In this document: positions 35,110-45,900 of the stretch, in pieces
Numbering within the stretch: the first letter of the stretch is position 1
How the letters are laid out: each line of letters opens with the position of its first letter
DNA from: Mesodorylaimus sp. YZB2_4
Taxonomy: Eukaryota; Nematoda; Enoplea; Dorylaimida; Dorylaimidae
Reading direction: 5' to 3'
Assembly (NCBI GenBank): GCA_030248295.1
Contig: JASANH010001467.1
Location: 59,396-123,395, forward strand
DNA: 64,000 nucleotides
Made by a program: the position numbers and the translations under genes
Notes under the pieces: generated by a model
What the model saw: the letters and a program-made list of their open reading frames with translations, nothing else
What the model was told of the DNA's origin: nothing
Databases searched by the model: none

Positions 35110-38100
35110 ATGGTGAACCAGGCGAGGCGGGGGACATTGAAAATGGTCTTATTCACTTTGTCCGTCTTATGTTATGCCAATAGTTATGATGGTGAATTCG
35201 TATTCGACGACACCGAGGCCATTGTCAATAATAAGGACGTGACTCAAGCATTCACGATCGACCGAGCGAATCCATTGCTCGCACAAAGAGACCGAGGTGA
35301 CGACAAGGGCAGCTTATTGGCATTGATGAAAAACGATTTTTGGGGTACACCGCTCAAGTCGAATTTGAGTCACAAATCGTGGAGACCCTTGACCACGTTG
35401 ACATTTCGGTAAGTGAAAAAATCTTAAATGAACAAATTACATTTTGCTCGACAGAACAGCACTCAAGAGTAGAACCAGGGAAAAATCCAAGGCCTCGGGT
35501 TTAGTCCCGATTTTCGCACGCGTACCGTGTCAGAATGATTGGCTATAATAAAAGTGCGATTGGTCGGAAGCGTGAGAATAGGGCAGAAGGGAGGCAAGGT
35601 AGGAATCGTAAATTATGCAGGAAGGCGTGTAATTATGGAGTGTATCGGTAGTGCGCATCTTGTTGTCGCAACGTGATCCGCTTTTTATGGCTCGTTTTAT
35701 TCATACATTTCCAAGGTCAAAAAACGGGGCGCGTTACCACGACCTCAGCCAACATCCTCTCACAAGACAGGATACGAAATTTCATGACTCCCAGGGGATT
35801 CTCAATTGCGTGGGACCAAATATTTACTGTTTTGTACATTTGAGGAGCAATGAGAAAACTTGGAGAAAATGCCAAGGAGTGGTGGACGATTTTTGTGGGA
35901 AAAAAGCAAGCCGACAGATGCCAGCAGGTGTTTTCCTGCCACATCTGGACTAATCAGAGAGGGGACCCATGCTAGGTTGTTTTCGTCCTGAGCGAAGTGG
36001 TTCTCCCTCGACCTGCATGATGCACAGTATGTGACCAGCTTGCGGCCATGTGGTCCGGCGACTATCGCCAAGCGGAACGAAGGCTTTCTGACATCTTTGC
36101 TCGTAAATATTAACGAAGTTTGGCATGCGTGCCTCGGCTGGCTACTTTCGAGCCATTTAGTTTTTGTCAAAACTAACAAAGAGCATTTGGGACTCGCATC
36201 TGGCGGACCAAGCGCTTGGAAGAGAGCAGGTGCACAAATCGCTGTGGGTTGCGTTTTTCATAAACATCGTGGCGAGCGAAACGGGGCTGTCAATTTAATT
36301 TTATGAAGACGGTTGAAATGTCAAATCGTAAATGGAAAATAAACACAATGGGTTATATATCTTGGGATATGCATTAGGGATGAAGTATCCATGTGATGAT
36401 CGGTTGGGAGCTCGGCGCAGCCTGAGGCCAACCGTAGTCACAGCAAGAATCTAGTCAAACCGAAGCAATATATGTATTAAAAAGGCACCATATTCTTGAA
36501 AAGGGCTATATAACTTTAGCAGAACGTGGTTTCGATCCACGGATTTCTGGGTTATGGGCCCTGCTTGCTTCAACCACCTGCGCCACTCTGCTCCTCCCCT
36601 CTTCTGAATTGGTAATCACTGCTCGCATACAGCAGGGGGATCCTTGCACTTTTTCTGGAGGCTAAAATAACTAAGCTGTGGTCTCTCCTGGCTGGTTCAG
36701 CTCCTTCGCATGAGACATGCGTACCCTTAGCACAAGACCTACAGTACAGCGCATGTTACTCGAGTGCAGCAGGATCATATGCGCGTATGTGTTATATACA
36801 GCACAACCACAAAACTGTTCAGACGTCTTTGTTTTCAGGTTTAACTATCACTGGTCTCAATTGAATCCACGAAGTTATCACCTTGTAAATATCGTATTGC
36901 ATGCAATCGTAGTTTTGCTCAGTCATGAGTTCTTCAAAGTGATTCTCTGCGAAAGCAATAAATCTGCAACGAACAGTGCTCCTTCTGGTCGAAACGGTCA
37001 GCTCAATCAAAGCAATAATGATCCCAATGATAGTATGCGATTGAAGATACCATGGTCCAGTTCGAGTGCAGAGACCGCTACTGTTTGGGCTAGTCTCATC
37101 TTTGCTGTACATCCTGTGCACACGGAATGTGTAAGTGGGTTGCTGGAGTGTGAATGGCAGGCTTTATTTCGTCATTGGGGCTAACCTATCTCGAAAAGGG
37201 GCCCCGTAAGGGTGTATTGCGCATTCAGGGAGTTCAGCATACTCTCCTCCCTCAATCCTCTCACCCTTGTTCTTTTTCAGGTAGCCAGCATTGTCGGTCG
37301 TGCCGAACTACTCTCAGCTTTATTCTTCCTTTCCTCATTTTTGCTTTACATTCGAGCATGTGAATCCAACCAGAGCCGATATTTGCTGTCATGCGTGATC
37401 AGCTCATTTTTGGCCATGCTATCGAAGGAGCAAGGAGTCACTGTTCTGGTAAGTGCGTACTTGACAAGCATCTGCTAGCATCGTACACCTCACGATCAGT
37501 ACCTCACAACATATGTAAGGCCAGATTCGAAGTACAGCACAGGGGCACAAATCATACAGCACTTTTTGGCAAAGCAATGCAGATCAGCAAATTATGAACG
37601 ATTGAACACCAAATAAGATAATCCTTGTGACACATTACGCGATCACTCGTTAGCCAGTCATTACTCAATTGTATAATCAACGGGTTTCAATCGACGAACA
37701 CTAAATGCCAGGATTTCATTGCATAATCGAGCTCCTTCGTCTCCCCCGCCCAACATACGAGTCAGATCGGAGACCGTACTCAAGTCGTCATACCTCTCCA
37801 AAAGTACATTCATAGCTCTCATTTTTAAAATAGCAGCTTTGTGAATATCAGCGATTCGAATAATCTCAGCGCAATCGCTGGGCTCGCTGGCGACACGTTT
37901 CCATAAACTGACCATACACGACACCTTCAACTTGTCCAATCCGTACTGCTCAGATCGATCGAGCACTTCCAGCAGGGCATCCAAGGATAAGGAGTGGACA
38001 GTGGTCAGTCCAGTATACATATAACGTAATAGTTCGGTCATAGCTTCGGTGCCCAATGTACTAAATTCGTACTCGCCGTCTCGTTCTTTATCGGTTAATG

Positions 38101-41100
38101 GACTTTGAAACATGGCTGCAAACGCGTCCGATTGATTTCCCAGGATCATTTTATGGCAATAAAATATCGTGCCTTCGCGCGATACTAATTTGATATCCGA
38201 GAAAGAATTGTTATCCTCGATTTTCAGATTCTCGAATAATTTGAAAGACCAAGGGCTAGCGATATCCACAAATGGAAATTGATATTCGTAAGCAAATGCA
38301 CTGGTGGGAATTTCCAATGTGAGCTTCAGGATCAGCAGGGGGCACTGATTGAGATCATAGGCGCTCTTGAACGATCTTTGGTCCCTTGGTGCACAATTTA
38401 CAAGCCCGTGGGCTTGTTCACGTGCCGCAGTATACCGCAACGTGTTCAGGATATTGACCAAGGTCGAGTCGGCGCTGAGCACGCCCAAAGAGTACTTGAT
38501 ATTGACCAGCTCCGACAAAGGACCGTTCGAATAATCCAAGAAGAAGTTGATCTTGTCCGGCTTCGTGTCCGAATTAGAAGCACCAAAATCGGCCAGCCAC
38601 TGATAGACCACATTGCTGTAGACTGTGTAGAATGGCTTGGATAAACCTGACGAAGCAATTTCGTTGAATTCGGACCATTGAATTTTCCAAGTCAATTCGA
38701 ATGTTAGCTTATCGTAGTCGGGTGAGTGCTGTTTCGGTGGGCTCATGGGGATAGGACCATCGAATAGAAGTTTTATGTTCTTTCGAATTTTCTTCATTCT
38801 TTGCTTGATAAGATACACCGACCGAACCGAACTAAACTAAACTGTAAATTAAACAACCGAACTGTTTTCGCTGAACACGCAAAGGGGACACTGAACGGGC
38901 TGTAAAGTAGATCCATGGCTGGCACAGTGGTGTTTGCAATGGCGGAAGGGAGCGCCAGTCAAAACACCAAACGCTGCCTGGTGAATCAGGGGTGGGGACG
39001 CGAACTAGACTGGTTATCACTCGAATCATGCTCGTAGTAGTGGCCAGGAAAGTTTACATAAGGACCCTCCGACCAGAGCCGTTGGAAGAGTTCATACACT
39101 GTAGGTTTTACATTTCAGGGTGTTTGCATCCTCTACGACACACTGGTCGTTTCTGGACCGGCACTGGGACGATTCTTTGAGAATGTTGAACGTCGTAGAA
39201 GCGATGCATGCAACAACAATACTGAAAAGCGTGTTTTGCTTAAGGTAAGTTTGCTTTTTCACGCCTCGCCTTTTATGTGTAACTTCAAAGTCTCGCCCTC
39301 GAATATTTCCTCCACTGACCTCTATTCCGAATACCCCTCGAATATTCCCCCCCCCCCCCCAGGTAAGTTCATACTTGCAGCTAGGTCTTTCTCTGATGTG
39401 TCCCCCTTCTGGACCCCAATCGAAATTTTGTCTTCCCTTCTCTTACTGTATCAATCTTCTTTTAGGAACCAGAACTTATGGCTTACGTGTACAGACTGTG
39501 TTACATATTTGCGGCGTGTGCGTCCATGTTGTGCTTTCGTCTCTACGCCATGGGATTCACTGTACCCCGGTTCACCAAGGTTGATAATCCTGCTTCGTTT
39601 CATCCCGATTGGATTGTCAGAGTAAGTCATAGTGGTGCTGATCCGATCTGGTCTCTAATTCTTGGGCAATACGGAGATCTGCAGCAGAGCGGTTATAGAC
39701 ATTGCGGCAGGCCCTGGAGATCTCCTGGGTTATCAGGCTCATGTAGGCACAGGCAGAAGGAATGAAGACTACGACCCAGCTGATGTACGTTCAGTGACCA
39801 AAATTTCATTCGTTTTAGATGATAAACTATAATTATCAATATGCGCTAAATGCGTGGCTCCTTCTCAGTCCCACCTGGCTTTGTTTCGACTACTCGATGG
39901 GCTGCATTCCACTGATTATCGGCTGGACCGATTATCGATTGCTGATCGTACTTGTCTTTTGGTTAGCACTAGCTTATTTGATTCGACAAACAATATGCAA
40001 TCAGAATGCTGCAACCAGAAAGTAAGAATCCGTAATTTTAAAGCAGAGCAATTCTGATAAACTTTCTTTTCAGGACACTTCAAGTGGCTCTGGTCACAAT
40101 CGGGGTTACTTTTTTGCCAGTGAGCAATATCCCTTTTCGTGTTGGATTTGTGTTGGCCGAACGAGTTTTGTACTTACCATCGTTGGGCTCCTGCCTAATG
40201 CTTGGATTGGCCATTGCCAAGATGACGCAAGAATTGAAGGAATGGAAGAAGGTAAAGGGCTCTATTGTGACCCTGAGACTGATTGTGCCATTGTGCGTCG
40301 CTAGGCTTCATGCATAATATTCATGCATTTTAGGCGACATTCCACGCTCTGGCCGTCCTAGTGCTTTCTCTATTCATTGCCAAATCAATGCAAAGAAGCA
40401 ACGAGTGGCGAACTGAGTACACCCTGTTCGCATCTGGAGCACTGGTCTGTCCGTTGAATGCCAAAGTGCATTATAACTTGGGCATTGTGCTAACGGACAG
40501 TGGCCGACACGAGGAAGCAGAAAGAGCGTACCGCAATGCCTTGGAGTAAGTGTGCATGTTTGGTGAGAGGTCTCTGATGCTGGCTGGTTGTGTCATGCAA
40601 AATATGACCTGGTCAATAACCCTGCAATGACCTGGCTCGTGGCCTGGTGGGTTAGGCGTCTTCCTCTCACGCCAGGTGCGCAGTAACGGGCGAGTGTTCG
40701 ACTCGCCGTCTGGTAACGTGCCCCTTCACCCTCGAATGTGCATAAGCGTTTGGTGATGTGGTTAAACAAGAACATGACATATCATTTGCATTTCAGATTG
40801 AACACGGAATACGACCATGCCATGAACAATTTGGGCAATTTGCTCAAGGAGATGCAGAGGTATCAAGAAGCTGAGGTCATGTTAGAAAAGGCGGTTAAGA
40901 CAAGGTAAGATATTGTCTATCGTGTGATGCATGAGTGAAAACATTTCCTTTCCAGGAGCGACTTTGCAGCAGCATGGATGAACTTGGGTATTGTTCAAGC
41001 TGCCCTTGGTAAATTCAATGCAAGTGAACATTCTTACGTGAATGCATTGCGTCTTCGGAAACAGTATCCTGATTGCTATTTTAACCTTGGCAACTTGGTA

Positions 41101-41760
41101 AGTGCTGGTGTGCATGGGCCCCCGTACCTCTCATGCTCAGCAGCAGGGATGAGCGAATCTTGGGAGAGGTTACGAGTAGGCTCATACTGCTGTGCAATGT
41201 CATCAGTCCCACCACAGGGCCCTTGAAAACCAGACTGCATTAATCACTTAAATTATTTCCTCTCGTTTCAGTACGTTGAACAAGGTCGATATTCAGAAGC
41301 TTTGCAAAGTTGGATGGTGGCCACCGAACAGAAACCCAACCACGCCAGAGCATGGACAAACATAATGATCTTGTATGACAATGCGGAGCAGTGTGAGAAG
41401 GCCGTAGAATATGGCCATAAGGCACTGTCCTGCATCAAAGATGACGCTGGTGTGCACTTCGCCTTGGCCAATTGCTTGGGGAAATTGGAACGATTCGAGG
41501 ACGCCAAAGCGCACTTTCATGCCGCCATTCATTTGAATCCACGGAATGCCAATTATTGGGCTAACCTGGGTAAGCGTTGGCATGGGACCTAATAGCAATG
41601 GTATTCCAGTGCTTGCACTTCAGCTGTCCTGCTTCACCGATGGAAACGATATAAAGAAGCGGATAATGCTTACAGAAAAGCAATGGCATTGGATCCGTCT
41701 TCAGCTTCGATTGCGAAGAATTATCAACTCCTAAAGAAGGCCTTTCCTGTTCCACAGTGA
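35110..41760 (+). CDS. TMTC-family O-mannosyltransferase (transmembrane and TPR repeat-containing)
   Basis: ER multi-spanning glycosyltransferase; TMTC1-4 transfer O-linked mannose to cadherin domains. Twelve exons join in phase: 35110-35408, 36839-37130, 37281-37448, 39119-39244, 39466-39621, 39819-40021, 40074-40251, 40334-40545, 40797-40904, 40956-41097, 41272-41569 and 41624-41760, giving 772 residues. The lumenal FDDTEAIVNNKDV loop (about residues 32-44) holds the Asp pair typical of GT-C enzymes, followed by SHKSWRPLTTLTFR. Next come hydrophobic helices, the DUF1736-type region with FTKVDNPASF and WLCFDYSMGCIPL, RVGFVLAERVLYLPSLG, and TPR repeats from about residue 510 to 745. The length is nearest TMTC4, but I did not resolve orthology. 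Intron 3 houses an antisense BTB gene, intron 1 a tRNA-like gene and intron 8 a SINE. Confidence 0.9.
36517..36592 (-). tRNA. tRNA-Met (CAT), initiator-like, possibly a pseudogene
   Basis: The minus strand starts AGCAGAGTGGCGCAG and carries a CCCATAA anticodon loop (CAT) with GGG/CCC pairs, a perfect CGTGG-ATCGAAA-CCACG T arm, and a TTCTGCT acceptor end. AGCAGAGTGGCGCAG and GGGCCCATAACCCA are hallmarks of animal initiator tRNA-Met. The D loop is 3-4 bases longer than usual, the anticodon stem has one mismatch (A-A) and the acceptor one G-T pair. It sits in TMTC intron 1, antisense. Either a functional variant or a recent pseudogene. Confidence 0.65.
37661..38797 (-). CDS. BTB/POZ protein, MATH-like N-terminus, nested in TMTC intron 3
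   Basis: An intronless gene of 378 residues from the ATG at 38797 (the frame opens slightly upstream with a non-ATG codon). The C-terminal half is a typical BTB domain at about 193-305: FSDIKLVSREGTIFYCHKMI, then FAAMFQSPLTDKE, ending in a LLRYMYTG strand and the helix RSEQYGLDKLKVSC. A BACK-like helical stretch follows. Residues about 30-155 look like a diverged MATH domain, which would make it a SPOP/BATH-type substrate adaptor for Cullin-3 ubiquitin ligases, but that half is weak. The single exon and position inside another gene's intron on the opposite strand suggest origin by retroposition. TMTC exons 3 and 4 flank it, so both genes can be expressed. Confidence 0.75.
   Translation of the reverse strand: MKKIRKNIKLLFDGPIPMSPPKQHSPDYDKLTFELTWKIQWSEFNEIASSGLSKPFYTVYSNVVYQWLADFGASNSDTKPDKINFFLDYSNGPLSELVNIKYSLGVLSADSTLVNILNTLRYTAAREQAHGLVNCAPRDQRSFKSAYDLNQCPLLILKLTLEIPTSAFAYEYQFPFVDIASPWSFKLFENLKIEDNNSFSDIKLVSREGTIFYCHKMILGNQSDAFAAMFQSPLTDKERDGEYEFSTLGTEAMTELLRYMYTGLTTVHSLSLDALLEVLDRSEQYGLDKLKVSCMVSLWKRVASEPSDCAEIIRIADIHKAAILKMRAMNVLLERYDDLSTVSDLTRMLGGGDEGARLCNEILAFSVRRLKPVDYTIE
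40625..40790 (+). repeat. tRNA-Glu-like SINE in TMTC intron 8
   Basis: GTGGCCTGGTGGGTTAGGCG resembles a Pol III box A. CCTCTCACGCC gives a CTC anticodon-like loop and GAGTGTTCGACTCGCC a box B. A non-tRNA tail ends in TGGTTAAACAAGAACATGAC. A diverged copy lies at 12255-12395. Confidence 0.65.
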
Positions 41761-42931
41761 CGTGTGCTGTATGAGTGATGGCGTTGACCAAAGCTAGTGA
41801 TTGCTCGCCAACAACGATTATGTGCAATGCAGGGATAGAACACTGTATTCGAGTCTTACGTGATGTCTGGAAGTTTCTTGCATTGATCAGCAGAAAACAA
41901 TACTTTCAACATCTCTCATGAGTGTTTACAGTAAGCCAACTAGAGAACTCTCCGTAGATTTGAAAAGAACGCTACGCCGAGTGAGAGTTCATTACCTAAA
42001 TTAGAAACTTCGAGTTCTATCGAAGTAAAATGCTGAAAACAGATCAGTCATATTAAAAAACGCGCTAATTTTGCAATAAGCAGTTGAACCTGCCGATCTA
42101 ACCGTAATCAGACGTGGTGTGCGCGAGTCCCAAAGATCGACTCTGGCAGCAGCAGCAAGTGGGAAGAAGGATGGGAGGAACCAGTGTGGAAGGATGATCG
42201 TCGGTGAACACGCGGATGATTGTAGGCTGTCTTGTATGTGAACGTATCTTTCATCGATTTGTTTGTTTACTTGAGTAATTCGGTTGCGATGTGAGCAAAG
42301 ACTAGAAACCTGCTTTTGGGGGCAGTTTTTAAGACCAGCTGCCAGTCCTACTGTTTGCTCACCGTTTCGTTTCGTGAGCACTAAGTATAATTTAGTGCTT
42401 CCCCAAAAAAATCTACGTTTAGAATTAACGGAATGCTGGAAGCCTTGTGAGTGGGGAAGTTAACATGTTATTTGTTGTTTTTAGGTAGTCCTACATAGGT
42501 ATTGATATAATCGGGAGGATCACTCGTTTTGATAAGCGGCTTATTATTAGCCGTGGAGATTTCTTGCTGGTTGTGCTGAAAACGAAGCAATTTCTTCTTA
42601 CATACGACCACAATAGTGTTTGGGCAATGGGTCGAACTATTGGTATAATTCTTTTGCCTCTTTCGCCAGGACCGTGAAAGAAAAGAGAACTGTGGGTGCG
42701 AGCCAAGCGAGGTTCAATTTCATAAATATTTGATGCCCCACGTCATTGCGTGTTTGCGAACATTGTATGGAGAGGTCTGCGAGATGACGAGGATTTCACT
42801 CGATCGTTAGCGCATTTTCTCAAGACGGCGACCGGCATCGACCCCGTGCCGTCAACGAAACAACGTCTGGTTCTCCCATTTCGAAATTCAATGTCACTTA
42901 TCGGCAGTCGGTTGGTTGAAGTTTGATTAGA
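41761..42931. other. intergenic between TMTC and the FERM gene
   Basis: No gene recognised. The last part will include the FERM gene's 5' UTR and promoter, but no TATA box is evident. Confidence 0.45.
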
Positions 42932-45900
42932 ATGTCTACAACTTCCGGTGCAGCTTCCGTCGCCCCTGTGGCGAAAATTACGATACCAGCCGCTTCGATT
43001 ATCCCTCAAGGTGTCGGCGCGCCGCCACCTCCGGGCTTAGATCCGAAGAAGGGCAAATTGATGTGCATCAAAGTGCGAATGCTGGATGATACGGTTGGAG
43101 TTTTTCATTTGGGAGTAAGTTTTTACTTTCGGAAATTGTCTGCTTGAATTATTTAGTTAAGCTAGCATGCTTTGAACCAGCACCTTCGAGGCACTACTAA
43201 CAGAATAGTCAAGACTCCTTGCACATTCTTGGCTAAAATAAGCGTGAAAACGAGCATCGTACGATGTAATATAGATATCATAGCACAAGTGGACATGGCG
43301 CATCTAATAGGTTGTTTGTTATTCGAGATGGTGCGGACGAAATGTGAGACGACGGGAGGGTGAATATCAAATAGATGGTCGGCATCGACTGGCGTGAAAA
43401 TGCTGTCAATGCTCGTTTCGAGTCGTATATCATTTATGTTTGCACAATGTATTAAACCATTTTGATCAATCATTTTGGGTTTGATCATGATGTAAAATTT
43501 GAGCAGCTGTAAGCATAATGCAACAGCTGTCCCTCATTACGTTCAGCTTATGAGAGGAGGACGGCTTGATTGAGTCACTTTTCACCACCCCAGGGGAACG
43601 ATGAGGATGCGTTTGGTCAGCTTGAAGCCGCTCGAAGACCTATACTAGCTTAGTCAGGCCCCTGTCGAGATTAGGGGGCCGTATTATTGACGTCGCGCTT
43701 GGCTCTAATAAATTGTGCATGGGCATGGATGGTAGACACGCAATTATTATTAGCTGCTCTTTGCTTATGCCCAACCCGCCATGGCTGAAGCAAAAAAAAA
43801 CATTAGTCGTGTCTGTCCGTGCTTGGAGAAGTTTATAACTGCCGGCCCCCTGTTCACTCGGTTCGGAAAGACGAGCGATGGTTTTGTCAATATTTTGTTT
43901 GCCAATCGATTCTAATGCTTTTTGATGACAGGGATCGACACAGGGCTTGCAGACTTATCTTCTTATTGTTCAGCTTATGGTTTTGTAAGGGCGACCAGTT
44001 GGCTGACAAAGTGGCCGCCTTTTGTCAATTGGGCACTTGTATTGTCAGTCTGTTTCGTGTGTGCTCGATTGAACTGTAGTCGACTTTGCAACAAGTTCTC
44101 TGGTCTTTGACCGTGCATGAGGCAAGGACTGGTTTTGCGACGAGCTTTGTCCCTTTTCCGAGCACTTCTTACGCCACTTCCGAAGTGGTAATAAACTTAA
44201 GCGCAACGCCTTGCCTAGCCGATGGATTTAGTTGGGGAGACGAAAGAAGAAGCGTTTCTTTTTTTCGCATATCCAGTCCAATATCGGTTTCGACGAGCTG
44301 GGTTTCGAGAATATAATCAACACGGGGTCTGTCTTGAAGGAGGGGGAGCCGGGGCGAACGAAACCTACTTCTTGTATGAATAAGAAGCGCATGGGGGCAG
44401 TGTAGCGGAAGAAGGAATCTATCAACACTTTACGCATCATAGACTCGAGCAAGAACGCCCGCCGTTCGTCAGTCGGTAGGAGAATTGATTTTCAATTTTA
44501 CTCCTTGGAAGCTTTGCATGTTTTCGTTCATTCTGTTTCTTGCCATCCTCGAACAGCACCTTCTTCGATTCTGTCCATCCCATCAGTCGGCAACAGGGAC
44601 AGGATGCGACCACGAACGAGTCTGTGTTTTTCGTTTACATTATAACTATAGTCTTGATGGGGGGGGACTGGGTATATTCGAATTAGTGAACGGATTAAAA
44701 ACGTCTGGACTGGGGACGTTCAGGGCATATTCGTGAGTAGGGGCCGATTTTGACGCCGAGACTATGGAGGCTGCCGTTTTGAGAAAAACGAGATGCGAGG
44801 AGGAAATTGGTCGAGCATCGATCTGCTTTCACATCCGTCGGTTATAGTAGACTGGCCTCCAAACAAACCCCAACGAGTTTGAATATAAGCTATGCGCCCG
44901 TCAAATATTGGCTCGAGTGCTGGACGTTTGCAAATGGATGCATTTTTAGGTCAGTGGTCTCGGAAGACGTTTTCTTTAAAATTACCTATTTACTTGGTTT
45001 ATTGAAGGCGAAGAAAAGGAAAACATGGCGTGCACTTTATACACGATAAGAAACTGATGGCAGAGGAAAATGCGTGTGGCTGAAGAAAAAGGAGATTAAA
45101 ATTGCGGGTAGAAATAAGAAAGGACATAAGACAGTGCTGGATGAGGGATGTGCATAGCTGATTAGAGTATAGGTACAGTTGCAAGGCAATGCCCGAGCGT
45201 AATTGCGTTTTAGAGAGAAAGAGGCTATTTCAGAGGGTTATCTAGGTGTATAGCTGATAAAATTTGAAAGTGCAAATAAGAACAGAATAATGATGTAATT
45301 TGTTATTTTACAGCACAAGGCCGTCGGTCAAGCGTTATTCGATGAAGTGTGCAGACATCTGAATCTGCTCGAATGTGATTATTTTGGATTAGAATTCTTG
45401 GATTGTTTTGGGAACAGGGTAAGTGGATGGTGATATAGGCTTGTGATGGTTATAAGAAATATTTAGTGCTTCTTAGTGCTGGCTGGATAAAGAGAAATCG
45501 ATTCTCAAGCAGATTACGTTAGCAAGATCGGATGCTCGATTCTATTTTGTTGTAAAATTTTATACACCAACACCGGCTGATTTGGAAGAAGAATATACGA
45601 GGTGAGATTTGGAAATATTTTGATTTGTAAGTATAAAAATCAGGTTTATAGGTATCTGTTTGCTTTGCAAATCAAACGAGATTTGGCGAGTGGACAATTC
45701 GTATGCAATGAGAATACTGCCGCTTTGATGGCTTCCTATATCGTTCAGTGTAAGTTGATTTTGGACAGATTTTGGTCTTAAAACTTAGAAAATACTGATT
45801 AGGTTGTCATGCTATTTTCTAGCCGAATGTGGTGATTTCTCATCTGATGATTATCACGATCACAGCTACTTATCTCCAGTACGATTTGTTCCAAATCAGT

